Of a DNA stretch of 28,787 nucleotides, positions 7,624 to 15,528 are shown in pieces. The DNA comes from Alphaproteobacteria bacterium UBA5343. GTDB taxonomy: Bacteria > Pseudomonadota > Alphaproteobacteria > RF32 > UBA5343. Positions within the stretch are counted from its first letter, which is position 1; each line of letters starts with the position of its first letter. Under the pieces are notes generated by a model, which was not told the origin of the DNA, made no database searches, and worked only from the letters and a program-made list of their open reading frames with translations. Location: positions 28,509 to 57,295 of the forward strand of contig DHQH01000038.1 of assembly GCA_002410125.1 (NCBI GenBank), read 5' to 3'. The translations under genes were made by a program, and so were the position numbers.

Positions 7624-8515
7624 AAGAAAAAATGAGATCCCTTTTGAAAGTGATACATCTGGCTTTTTCTTGCCTTTGATGGTCACTTTGATGGTATTTT
7701 TATCAGCTATCACAATTGCTGGGGTGCTTAGCATTAATTCTATGCTATCTGATTGGACTAAGAATATTGAGGGTAGCCTGACTGTGCAGATTATGCCATC
7801 GACTATTAAAGATGAGGCAAAGGCAAAACAAAAAGATCAAGAGCAGTTAGAAATTACCCTAAAATTACTAAAAAACACCAAGGGAATTGTGAAAGCTACG
7901 GCTCTTAATCAAGAAGAATTAAATGATTTAATTATTCCCTGGATTGGCGATAGTGAAATTATTGAAGATTTACCAATACCTCAGTTAATTGATGTAAAAC
8001 TAGATGATAGATATGATTTGGATATTGATAAATTAGCTATGACTATATCTGAACAAGCCCCGCTTGCCTCTCTTGACAGTCATAGATTATGGCTAAAAAG
8101 ATTAATTAGCCTTGGTAAAGGAATCGAAAAATTAGCAATATCTATTTTGTTAATGGTGATATTTGCAACCTCTGTAACAATCATATATTCAACTAGAACA
8201 GGGATTGATGTTCATAAAAAAATTATTGAGATTTTGCATTTAATGGGGGCTAAAGATTGCTACATTGCTCAACAATTTGGTAGAAGAAATATGTATCTTG
8301 GGCTTTGCGGTGGCATATTTGGATTGATACTAGCAATCCCCGCAATTGCTAGTGTGGCATATTTGGTGGGTAATATTGAAGCAGGACTTATCTCAGAGAT
8401 GAAATTACATATTGCTGATTGGTTGCTAATTATATTAATTCCAATTTTTTCTGGTTTACTGGCGATGATAACTGCTTATTACACTGTTAAAAATACATTG
8501 AAAAGAATGCTATAG
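7610..8515 (+). CDS. ftsX: Cell-division permease-like protein FtsX
   Basis: A 301-residue integral membrane protein with the FtsX layout. A first membrane helix (about 18-40) is followed by a periplasmic domain of roughly 130 residues (about 45-170), then three further helices (about 174-194, 229-252, 270-291). The periplasmic loop usually regulates a murein hydrolase or its activator, while FtsE drives conformational change from the cytoplasm. The ATG lies within the last codons of ftsE, indicating translational coupling. Sequence identity in this family is low, so the call leans on topology and the ftsE partner. Confidence 0.88.
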   Translation: MVDIRRKNEIPFESDTSGFFLPLMVTLMVFLSAITIAGVLSINSMLSDWTKNIEGSLTVQIMPSTIKDEAKAKQKDQEQLEITLKLLKNTKGIVKATALNQEELNDLIIPWIGDSEIIEDLPIPQLIDVKLDDRYDLDIDKLAMTISEQAPLASLDSHRLWLKRLISLGKGIEKLAISILLMVIFATSVTIIYSTRTGIDVHKKIIEILHLMGAKDCYIAQQFGRRNMYLGLCGGIFGLILAIPAIASVAYLVGNIEAGLISEMKLHIADWLLIILIPIFSGLLAMITAYYTVKNTLKRML

Positions 8516-8517
8516 AT

Positions 8518-9105
8518 ATGGCTAGCAATAAATTAAAAAATTTGTTTCTTTATATTTTAATAGCTGCTTGCTGTGCTTGGCTGGTTGGTTTTATTTATTT
8601 TGCAAATATGATAAACAAAATGGAAGCCGATACTCGCTCAAAAGCTGACGCGATTGTGGTTTTGACTGGTGGACGCAATAGAATAAAAGAAGGCACAGAA
8701 GAGTTAGAAAGAAATAACGGTAAATATCTTCTTATCTCTGGGGTTTTAGAGCATATCACTTTAGAGCAGATATTAAAAACGAATGATGTGAAACATGCTG
8801 ATAAGAATAAAATTATATTAGATTATAAATCTGATAACACCCATGAAAATGCTAGAGAAACAAAAAAGTGGATAGATAAAAAGGGGTATAAATCATTTAA
8901 AATGATAACTTCATCCTATCATATGCCTAGGAGTTTGTTAGAGTTCAGACATGTTATGCCAGAAATTAGGATTGAGCCATATCCAGTTTTTTCTGATTAC
9001 GTAAAAAGGGATAAATGGTGGGAATCTCCTGCAACAACCGCTTTGATTGCAGTTGAATATACAAAGTTTTTAATTATTTATGCGAAGTTAAATTTGGAGT
9101 TTTAA
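8518..9105 (+). CDS. YdcF/ElyC-like DUF218 membrane protein
   Basis: A 195-residue protein with one N-terminal membrane helix (about 8-28) and a DUF218 domain: ADAIVVLTGG (43-52), a conserved THENARET stretch (108-115) and a SSYHMPRS segment (132-139). ElyC/SanA/YdcF relatives act at the envelope and are linked to polyprenyl-carrier metabolism or peptidoglycan integrity, but the catalytic reaction is not settled. The gene begins two bases after ftsX and ends four bases before plsC, so it belongs to the operon. This neighbourhood is common in Alphaproteobacteria. Confidence 0.82.
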   Translation: MASNKLKNLFLYILIAACCAWLVGFIYFANMINKMEADTRSKADAIVVLTGGRNRIKEGTEELERNNGKYLLISGVLEHITLEQILKTNDVKHADKNKIILDYKSDNTHENARETKKWIDKKGYKSFKMITSSYHMPRSLLEFRHVMPEIRIEPYPVFSDYVKRDKWWESPATTALIAVEYTKFLIIYAKLNLEF

Positions 9106-9109
9106 GAAA

Positions 9110-9829
9110 ATGAGATTTATAAGATCGACACTTTTTAATATTGGATATTATACATCACTGCCAATTATGTGTATTTTTATTTTGATATTCTTTTGGAATC
9201 AAAGATTAGCAATGCTGTCTGGTTGGTATGGCTGTAGGATTACGGTATTCTTGATGGAAAAACTCGCTGGAATTAAAGTAGAAATTAGAGGATCTGAAAA
9301 TATATTAAAAGAGCCTTGCATTTATGCCTCAAAACATCAATCGGCTATGGAAACATTATTATTAGCGGCAATTGTTAAGGGTGGGACTTATGTATTAAAA
9401 AAAGAGCTTGCATATGTGCCTATTTTTGGATGGGGAATTATGACCTATGGCTGTGTGGCAATTGATAGAAGCTCTGGTGCAGCAGCTATGAGAAAATTAA
9501 TAAAAGGCTGTAAAAGAATTTTGGATATGGGTAGAAGTGTTTTAATCTTTCCTGAGGGAACAAGAACAAAGCCTGGTGAATCTACAAAATATCGACCTGG
9601 AATATCTATGATATATAATCAAATGGATGCAAAGATTGTACCTGTTGCTATAAATTCTGGAGTATTTTGGCCGAAGAAATCATATATGAAAAAGTCTGGT
9701 ACAGTTGTGATTGAATTTTTGCCTGCGATGCCTGAAAATTTAGAAAAAAGAGAATTTTTAGAAGAACTTAAAAACAGAATTGAAAAAAAATCATTAGAGT
9801 TATATGATGAAGCTAAAGGAAACAAATAG
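9110..9829 (+). CDS. plsC: 1-acyl-sn-glycerol-3-phosphate acyltransferase
   Basis: A 239-residue acyltransferase that makes phosphatidic acid from lysophosphatidic acid at the inner membrane. An N-terminal hydrophobic segment (about 10-32) precedes the catalytic HX4(D/E) box KHQSAME (H76, E81), the AIDR block (117-120) and FPEGTRT (147-153), which binds the glycerol-3-phosphate moiety. Glu instead of Asp in the box is a variant I associate with alphaproteobacterial members. It lies four bases after ydcF and twelve before the DUF2125 gene. It could act on another lysophospholipid, but PlsC is the simplest reading. Confidence 0.87.
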   Translation: MRFIRSTLFNIGYYTSLPIMCIFILIFFWNQRLAMLSGWYGCRITVFLMEKLAGIKVEIRGSENILKEPCIYASKHQSAMETLLLAAIVKGGTYVLKKELAYVPIFGWGIMTYGCVAIDRSSGAAAMRKLIKGCKRILDMGRSVLIFPEGTRTKPGESTKYRPGISMIYNQMDAKIVPVAINSGVFWPKKSYMKKSGTVVIEFLPAMPENLEKREFLEELKNRIEKKSLELYDEAKGNK

Positions 9830-9840
9830 CGAGTAATTTA

Positions 9841-10974
9841 ATGTTTAGAAAAATATATGAAAAATTTCTAGAATATAAAAAGAATGTAGTGTTAGCAGCT
9901 ATTTCTGTTTTAGTTTTGGGGATGGCTATATATTTTTTCAATGCTAGAATTAATATCTCAAAAATCTTAGATAATTATATACAAAATGCTATAGCCCAAT
10001 TTGAGCGAGACGGGTATAGGGTTTCTTTTGATGAAATTTCTTTTAATGCGATGTCGCCTGTTATTAAGGTTAAGCTCAAAAATTTTAGAGTGAGTGTATT
10101 AAGAGAAAATGCTAGCTGGCAATATGCAACTCCTGAAATTAAAGCCTCTATTTTTATTCTTAATCCAAATGTGATTAAGATTAGACCTGATAATAGGCAA
10201 TTATTTATTGTTGATAAGAAAAAACATAAAATTAATTCAGAAAATATGGAACTAAAACTTAGATTTCATAATAATCATATGATTAGAGAAATGATATTTA
10301 TGTCTGAAAACCTAGCAATTGATGATATTTGTAATTTAAAAGAAATCAATATGGCGGTTAGAAAAACTGCAGAATATAATGTTGATCCATTATCGAGATT
10401 TTATGATTTATTAATTGATGTGAAAGATGTTGATTTGGCGAAATCAACCAACCATCCGCTATCATCTAATATTAAAAATATTTTTGTAAATGCTGAAATT
10501 TTGGGTGATATTGGACTGGAGAGAGCTAGAATATCAATGGATGAATGGAGGGATATTGGCGGTAGTGTTGATATAAAAGAACTGTTGATTGATTGGGAAC
10601 CAATGAAGTTAAAAGCCAATGGAGCTATGGCGATTGATGATTATTTCCAACCGATGATTGTTCTATCCACAGAAATTGATGGAATATTTAAGACCTTAAA
10701 GTCATTTGAAAATAAAGATATAATAAAGAGAAAAGATTATTCAGTTGCAAAAATAGTATTAAAGCAAAAGGTAAAAAATGAGAAATTTATTGGCTCAATT
10801 AATATTCAAGAAAATAGATTTTATTTAGATAATATATTAATCACTCACATACCAATGCTGGGATTTGTTTATCAAGAGATTATGCCTGATAATATGGGAT
10901 TGGACAAAGATGGCAATATGGTGAGAGATGTTTATGCGGTTGATAAAGAAACTGGCAAAGCTATAGCTTATTAA
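9841..10974 (+). CDS. DUF2125-like envelope protein
   Basis: A 377-residue protein with one N-terminal membrane helix (about 16-33) and a long, beta-rich, presumably periplasmic body. The stretch around 235-265 (IKELLIDWEPMKLKANG, then DDYFQP) has the repeated hydrophobic alternation and the W-P...G...D...QP pattern of DUF2125 proteins. These are known mainly from Alphaproteobacteria and have an AsmA-like feel. The function is not established. As last gene of the ftsE operon, with a terminator-like hairpin after it, an envelope role is likely but inferred. Confidence 0.62.
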   Translation: MFRKIYEKFLEYKKNVVLAAISVLVLGMAIYFFNARINISKILDNYIQNAIAQFERDGYRVSFDEISFNAMSPVIKVKLKNFRVSVLRENASWQYATPEIKASIFILNPNVIKIRPDNRQLFIVDKKKHKINSENMELKLRFHNNHMIREMIFMSENLAIDDICNLKEINMAVRKTAEYNVDPLSRFYDLLIDVKDVDLAKSTNHPLSSNIKNIFVNAEILGDIGLERARISMDEWRDIGGSVDIKELLIDWEPMKLKANGAMAIDDYFQPMIVLSTEIDGIFKTLKSFENKDIIKRKDYSVAKIVLKQKVKNEKFIGSINIQENRFYLDNILITHIPMLGFVYQEIMPDNMGLDKDGNMVRDVYAVDKETGKAIAY

Positions 10975-11020
10975 TTTATATCATTAGTTAAACTAATCAT
11001 GAATGAAAATATTTAAAAAC

Positions 11021-11056
11021 AAAGGAGCTCGAAAATATTTACCCGAACTCCTTTTG
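11021..11056. terminator. Probable bidirectional terminator
   Basis: AAAGGAGCTCG (11021-11031) and CGAACTCCTTT (11044-11054) form an 11-bp stem with one mismatch and a 12-base loop, with T-rich sequence after it and A-rich before it. It sits between the converging DUF2125 gene and the small membrane protein gene and could end both transcripts. Confidence 0.65.
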
Positions 11057-11059
11057 TGT

Positions 11060-11257
11060 TTATTTTCTAATTATTCTCCATATGCCACTGCTCACACTAG
11101 ACAACATCCCCACAATTATAACTGTGAGAGATGATTGGGCTGGCAACATATTATTAGTAAGATATTGATAATACCAGACACAGCCCAATAAGAAGAATAA
11201 TAAGTTTAGCAAAATAGAGATTATCCCTATAATTGCTGTTATTTTTTGTTTTTTCAT
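11060..11257 (-). CDS. Small two-helix membrane protein, unknown
   Basis: A 65-residue protein beginning MKKQK, with two hydrophobic helices (about 6-27 and 40-58) joined by a short loop and ending in a basic WRIIRK. I do not recognise the family. The ATG at 11257 is preferred because the protein then begins with a positively charged cap before the first helix. A TTG at 11296 in the same frame would add 13 hydrophobic residues; neither has a clear ribosome binding site. A good promoter candidate lies upstream at 11353-11381 and a terminator just downstream, so it looks like a monocistronic gene. Confidence 0.5.
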   Translation of the reverse strand: MKKQKITAIIGIISILLNLLFFLLGCVWYYQYLTNNMLPAQSSLTVIIVGMLSSVSSGIWRIIRK

Positions 11258-11327
11258 AATTAGATATTTTATGAGGATGAGAGGAAAAACTCCCAAACTC
11301 TAATTAAACTTCAAACCTAAATAATAT

Positions 11328-11361
11328 GATTAGTATATCAATCGTAAGGATTAGTATATCA
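11328..11361. repeat. 13-bp direct repeat, two helical turns apart
   Basis: GATTAGTATATCA occurs at 11328-11340 and again at 11349-11361, with identical bases 21 bp apart start to start. On the reverse strand each copy contains TATACT, and the promoter-proximal -10 of the small membrane gene lies in the second copy. The helical phasing would suit a repressor or tandem -10 elements, but a simple local duplication is also possible. Confidence 0.6.
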
Positions 11362-11381
11362 TATTTTTAAGGATAATGCAA
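11353..11381 (-). promoter_or_regulatory. Sigma-70-type promoter candidate for the small membrane protein
   Basis: On the reverse strand TTGCAT (11376-11381) is followed by a 17-base spacer and TATACT (11353-11358). Both hexamers are close to consensus with ideal spacing. Transcription would start near 11346 and reach the small gene after a leader of about 50-90 bases. The AT-rich background limits certainty. Confidence 0.5.
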
Positions 11382-11403
11382 ATTGAGGGTATTTTGTGTG
11401 GGG

Positions 11404-11450
11404 GGGAGATTCCTGCCTTCGCAGGAACTACTAAACAAGCAGGAATGACG
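11404..11450. repeat. REP-like intergenic palindrome, copy 2
   Basis: TTCCTGC (11410-11416) and GCAGGAA (11421-11427) form a perfect 7-bp hairpin with a CTTC loop. A second GCAGGAATGAC (11439-11449) follows after 11 bases and could pair with the same left arm instead. The outer frame GGGAGATTCC...GGAATGACG resembles the widespread palindromes of Proteobacteria and matches the element near 1072. A run of seven G (11400-11406) just before it is striking in such an AT-rich sequence. Confidence 0.65.
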
Positions 11451-11476
11451 CCCCGTTAATGGAGTGGTAATTAAGG

Positions 11477-12049
11477 CTATGATTTATACAAACAATAGAG
11501 AATGCTGGCTTTGCCGTATTTTTTTTCTGCTAAAACTTCTATGAAATCTGGGGTATTGATGACTTCATTGTTTTCTTTTTCAATAATAATTAAAGTTTTT
11601 TCTTCTAACCAATTAAATTTATGTAATCTATCTAAGACTGGCTCTACTAAGCCTTGATAATAAGGTGGATCTAAGAAAATTAAATTATATTTACCCATAT
11701 GATGTGAGCCTATTTCGGTGGCATCTTTATTTTCAATAGTGATATTTGAATGGTCATTAAATAAGTCTATATTTCTTTTTAAAACTCGCATATTGGCGGG
11801 ATTTTTCTCATAGAATAAAACTTCTTTTACCCCTCTTGAATAGGCTTCTAAACCAAAAGCACCAGTACCTGCAAAACAGTCAAAAAGCTTAATATCAAGG
11901 AAATTATTAGTATTTAAATATTTTGCTAAATAATTATGGACTAGACTATTAAAGACAGCTTCTCTGGTTCTATCAGTGGTTGGTCTGATAGTTTCATTTT
12001 CTGGAGTGTAGAGTTTTTTGCCTCGATTATTACCGCCAATTATTCGCAA
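11477..12049 (-). CDS. rsmD: 16S rRNA (guanine966-N2)-methyltransferase
   Basis: A 190-residue SAM-dependent methyltransferase that methylates G966 of 16S rRNA on the small subunit. The family signature is clear: MRIIGG at the start, RPTTDRTREAVFN (22-34), SAM-binding motif FAGTGAFGLEA (59-69), acidic motif E81 and catalytic DPPY (127-130). The length matches the usual 180-200. It lies three bases downstream of the RluB-like pseudouridine synthase gene, giving an rRNA-modification pair in one reverse-strand operon. Confidence 0.92.
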   Translation of the reverse strand: MRIIGGNNRGKKLYTPENETIRPTTDRTREAVFNSLVHNYLAKYLNTNNFLDIKLFDCFAGTGAFGLEAYSRGVKEVLFYEKNPANMRVLKRNIDLFNDHSNITIENKDATEIGSHHMGKYNLIFLDPPYYQGLVEPVLDRLHKFNWLEEKTLIIIEKENNEVINTPDFIEVLAEKKYGKASILYCLYKS

Positions 12050-12052
12050 GAT

Positions 12053-12781
12053 TTAATCTCCTAATAATTTACCTAATTGCTCTTTTAAGGTTTTATATGG
12101 AACTTCTTTAACTCCACCGCGTTTTAGATTACCCAATTGGAATGGTCCGTAAGATAATCTTATTAGTCTGGCAACGGTCAAACCCAGATGAGCCATTACT
12201 CTTCTAATCTCACGGTTTTTACCCTCTGTTAGAGAGACCAAAAGCCAAGTGATAGATTTTGATTGATTTTCAATTTGCACATCAATTGAACCATATTTGA
12301 TACCATCAACTTCAATACCATTTTTAAGATCGGCTAATTTCTTTTCATCAACAAAACCTGTTACTTTCACTTTGTATCGTCTAACCCATTTGGTTGATGG
12401 GAGTTCTAAATTTCTTGATAATTCCCCATCATTAGTAAGAATCAAAAGACCTTCAGAATTTAGGTCTAATCTGCCAATTGATATTACTCTTGGCATATTA
12501 TCTGGCAGGGTTTCAAAAACAGTTTTTCTTTGCTTCTCGTCTTTGTGGGTGGTGATTAACCCTGTTGGTTTGTGATAGAGCCATAATCTGGTTTTGGCTT
12601 TGCTTGGGAGTTTTTCACCATCGACTCTAATATCATCACCAGAGCTTACATTAAAAGCTGGGCTTTCTAAGACTTCTTTATTTACTTCGACACGACCTTG
12701 TTTTACTAGTTCTTCGGCTTCTCTTCTTGAACATAGACCAGATCTTGCAATTACTTTTGCTATTCTTTGTGTTTTTTCCAT
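12053..12781 (-). CDS. 23S rRNA pseudouridine synthase, RluB/RsuA family
   Basis: A 242-residue enzyme with an N-terminal S4 RNA-binding domain (about 4-60, with the SGLCSRREAE helix) and an RsuA/RluB/E/F catalytic domain. The catalytic Asp is D106 in GRLDLNSEGL, and EGKNREIRR (186-194) is the conserved basic motif. It converts a uridine of rRNA to pseudouridine; RluB (23S U2605) is the most likely specificity in Alphaproteobacteria, but RluE/F cannot be excluded from motifs. Its ATG overlaps the stop of the upstream transglycosylase gene (TAATG). Confidence 0.88.
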   Translation of the reverse strand: MEKTQRIAKVIARSGLCSRREAEELVKQGRVEVNKEVLESPAFNVSSGDDIRVDGEKLPSKAKTRLWLYHKPTGLITTHKDEKQRKTVFETLPDNMPRVISIGRLDLNSEGLLILTNDGELSRNLELPSTKWVRRYKVKVTGFVDEKKLADLKNGIEVDGIKYGSIDVQIENQSKSITWLLVSLTEGKNREIRRVMAHLGLTVARLIRLSYGPFQLGNLKRGGVKEVPYKTLKEQLGKLLGD

Positions 12782-14013
12782 TATTTTTCTTCTAACTTAG
12801 TTAAATTTTTAATCATATTTAGACGGGATTTATTTTCTTGTAACCGATATTGGTTTTTATAACTATTAATCACAGTATTTTCTTCAAAACCTGTAACATA
12901 GGATATTTTATATGGTTGTTGCCTGTCTTGTTTTTTTATAATTTGTTTTACAATATCAAATGACATATCATTTAATTCAAAATTTGCAAGATTTTTATAG
13001 TTATTGGTATAGGTTTTTGCAGTAATAGTTGGTTTTATTTTTGGTTTGGTCTGAGATCTTGGTTTCTCTTCTAATATTGGTTTGGCGAGAGGAACTGATA
13101 TCATTGCCATTGGTTTGGTTTTGACTATCGGTTTTGGTTTAGGTAAAACAATTTTCTTCGCAATTTTAACTTCAGGCTCTTTTTCTTCTTCTATTCTTTT
13201 TTCTAAATCAATTTTTGCAGGTTTTTCATCCCAAATTGTTTCTTGGGTAGTGATTATTCTGGCTTCTCTCTCAATTTCATCTTGTTTTAGTTCTTCAATT
13301 TTTTTAGGGATAGTAGATACCATATGAGTTAAAAAATTAGGTGGAAGATTAGTATAATTATTTAGTGATTTTCGAAATAATTTTGATAAAAACTTTCTAA
13401 CTTCGCTAACAGTTCTGGGTTCCATATCATTATTTTTATAAAAAACCCTGATGTTAGCAATGGCAGCTTCAGGGAATAAGTCTTTAGCTTTGAAATTTTT
13501 ATTTCTAAGTTCTTTTTGTAATAGTCTAACTGCGCCACCTGGTCCTAAGAAATGAGCTAGATATAAATCATCAGATGATATTTCACGATTTAAGGCGGAA
13601 GATAAAATGCTTTTATTTTCTTTGGCAAATTCAGCAGCTAATAAAGATGAGATTCTTACATCATTTCTAAGATTTAGTATGGATTTGCGATATAATTTAC
13701 TGGTAACCCTATATCTACCCCTTCTGTCACGATAGACTTCTTTGGTCAATTCTCCATAGCCATATTTATCACCATATATTTTGAATAATTGGAGCCAGGT
13801 ATTTTCGGTAAACTGATAAATACCTGTGGCGGTGGAGGTTTTGGCTTTTGCTTTAGTGTTAAAGCCACTTTCTTGTCCTGCTTTGGCTAATAAATATTTA
13901 AAGCTAACACCTGTTAAGATGCTAGCTTCTTTTATATATTGAAGGACTGAGCCATTAACTCTATAGCCGGCAATATTGACTTCATTATCTATGACTATGG
14001 TATCGGCTAACAT
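12781..14013 (-). CDS. Lytic transglycosylase-like protein (SLT domain)
   Basis: A 410-residue protein whose first half has a lysozyme-like SLT fold: catalytic Glu48 in AKAGQESGF, GIYQFTENTW (64-73) and a later YLAHFLGPGGA motif (151-161). The second half (about 235-345) is rich in Lys, Glu and Pro and likely disordered, ending in a basic tail. Such enzymes cleave the MurNAc-GlcNAc bond of peptidoglycan. No signal peptide is visible at the chosen ATG, although a ribosome binding site AGGA is well placed before it, so export may use another route. It is third in the reverse block, 16 bases downstream of the gate-domain membrane protein. Confidence 0.78.
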   Translation of the reverse strand: MLADTIVIDNEVNIAGYRVNGSVLQYIKEASILTGVSFKYLLAKAGQESGFNTKAKAKTSTATGIYQFTENTWLQLFKIYGDKYGYGELTKEVYRDRRGRYRVTSKLYRKSILNLRNDVRISSLLAAEFAKENKSILSSALNREISSDDLYLAHFLGPGGAVRLLQKELRNKNFKAKDLFPEAAIANIRVFYKNNDMEPRTVSEVRKFLSKLFRKSLNNYTNLPPNFLTHMVSTIPKKIEELKQDEIEREARIITTQETIWDEKPAKIDLEKRIEEEKEPEVKIAKKIVLPKPKPIVKTKPMAMISVPLAKPILEEKPRSQTKPKIKPTITAKTYTNNYKNLANFELNDMSFDIVKQIIKKQDRQQPYKISYVTGFEENTVINSYKNQYRLQENKSRLNMIKNLTKLEEK

Positions 14014-14029
14014 AATCGTCCTATGACTC

Positions 14030-14998
14030 CTAAAATTTGGTCTTGAAGAATAATTTTAGGAATTTTGGACTAGATACCGCATTGATAACTCTTGCAAGAA
14101 TTGAAATTACGACAAAGGTGAATAGCAATCTTGCCCATAGGATTACTGAGAATTGAGCACCAATTACGGCGACAATTAAAGTACCTTCAATTAAACTGTG
14201 ACTTAAACTCATTAACGAGAATGAATTAAATACATCTTTTCTATCTAGTTCTTTATTGTTTTTTACTTCTTGAATTAATAATCCACCTCCATAAGAAACA
14301 CCAATAGTCATTCCAATAACTGTTAGAGTGATGGCTTTGTCACCAATACCAACGAATCGAAATAGGTAATAAAGAATTTTATTAATTAATTTTAATCCTC
14401 CAGTTTCATCTAAAATATCCATTAAGATAATTAGGGCGAAGATAATCCCATAAATAACAGCTAAGTTATAAAGTTGAGAAATTAACCAGGCAGCGATACT
14501 TGAAGTTGGGGTTGCAACATTCATCAAAATTTTAGCAGGTTCTTGATAGATATTATAGTTAGTGAAAAAGCTATTTAATATAATACCTATTACGACTGCT
14601 GATAGAATTCTTAGGAAGAATTGTGATCTGGCAGTAACTCCACATTTTTGGGCAATTCTAAGCTCTACAGGAAGTCCGTGAGCAAATAGTAACATAATAC
14701 CAAATATTGAAACTTGGGCTGTTGTAAGGTCTATGCTATCCATTAAAGAAATTAAAACAATCACACCTGCATAGTTAGTGTTTACAATACCTGCGACTAG
14801 AGCAAGAGCTGTTTCTGATGGGAGTCCTACTAAGTCCATAATTGGGTAGAATGGATAGGCTAGATATTTTATTAAATCTAATTCTTGTAAGATTTTTACA
14901 ATCAAAATGATTGGTATCATAATTCTGAATAGCTCTAAAGCTGTAATATTAGTTTTTTTAAACATTATGATAATTTTTTCTTTTAGGAGAGATAACAT
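14030..14998 (-). CDS. Nucleoside-recognition (Gate) domain membrane protein
   Basis: A 322-residue polytopic membrane protein with about eight hydrophobic helices. It has the nucleoside-recognition/Gate-domain layout: two related halves, each with a conserved polar stretch inside membrane segments (NTNYAGV at 73-79; SYGGGLLIQE at 235-244) and acidic SHSLIEGT (266-273). Related proteins include YjiH and the spore-maturation SpmA/SpmB pair; the transported substrate is unknown. The first ATG (14998) is kept because AAAAGGG lies seven bases before it. It is divergent from tadA. Confidence 0.72.
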   Translation of the reverse strand: MLSLLKEKIIIMFKKTNITALELFRIMIPIILIVKILQELDLIKYLAYPFYPIMDLVGLPSETALALVAGIVNTNYAGVIVLISLMDSIDLTTAQVSIFGIMLLFAHGLPVELRIAQKCGVTARSQFFLRILSAVVIGIILNSFFTNYNIYQEPAKILMNVATPTSSIAAWLISQLYNLAVIYGIIFALIILMDILDETGGLKLINKILYYLFRFVGIGDKAITLTVIGMTIGVSYGGGLLIQEVKNNKELDRKDVFNSFSLMSLSHSLIEGTLIVAVIGAQFSVILWARLLFTFVVISILARVINAVSSPKFLKLFFKTKF

Positions 14999-15072
14999 TT
15001 GAATACCCTTTTATTTTGTTATATAAACATTATGTCTTCTAAATTAAATGAATTATAAAGTAATGTAAACAA

Positions 15073-15528
15073 ATGAATAATGAGTTGATAACAAAATTAT
15101 TAGAGCTTGCAAAGATTGCTGCAACAAGAAATGAGGTACCTGTTAGTGCTATGATTATTAGCCCTGAAACTGGTGAGATAATTGCAGAAAATCACAATAG
15201 ATGCGAAGAGTTAAAGGATATTACTGCTCATGCGGAAATGATAGTGATAAAAGAGGCAATGCAAAAATTAGGTGTTAAGAGACTTGATGGATATGATTTA
15301 TATGTGAGTTTAGAGCCTTGTACTATGTGCGCTGGAGCAATATCATTGTCTAAGATTAAAAATCTTTATTTTTTTTCAGAAGATAAAAAAGGTGGCGGAG
15401 TTATTAATGGGGTGAAATTTTTTGAGCAAAATACTTGCCATCACCGAGTAAATGTTTATCCTGCCTTAAAAGATGAATTTTCACAAATATTAAAAGATTT
15501 TTTTAAGAATAAGCGAAATGTAAAATGA
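15073..15528 (+). CDS. tadA: tRNA-specific adenosine deaminase
   Basis: A 151-residue cytidine-deaminase-fold enzyme that converts A34 to inosine in tRNA-Arg(ACG), needed to read several arginine codons. Zinc ligands and the proton shuttle are present in HAE (53-55) and PCTMC (82-86), and NHNRCEE (40-46) matches the TadA substrate-binding region. Length fits the family (150-170). Its TGA stop overlaps the ATG of xseA by four bases (ATGA), so the two are translationally coupled. A guanine deaminase or other relative is less likely given the motif spacing and chromosomal setting. Confidence 0.9.
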   Translation: MNNELITKLLELAKIAATRNEVPVSAMIISPETGEIIAENHNRCEELKDITAHAEMIVIKEAMQKLGVKRLDGYDLYVSLEPCTMCAGAISLSKIKNLYFFSEDKKGGGVINGVKFFEQNTCHHRVNVYPALKDEFSQILKDFFKNKRNVK

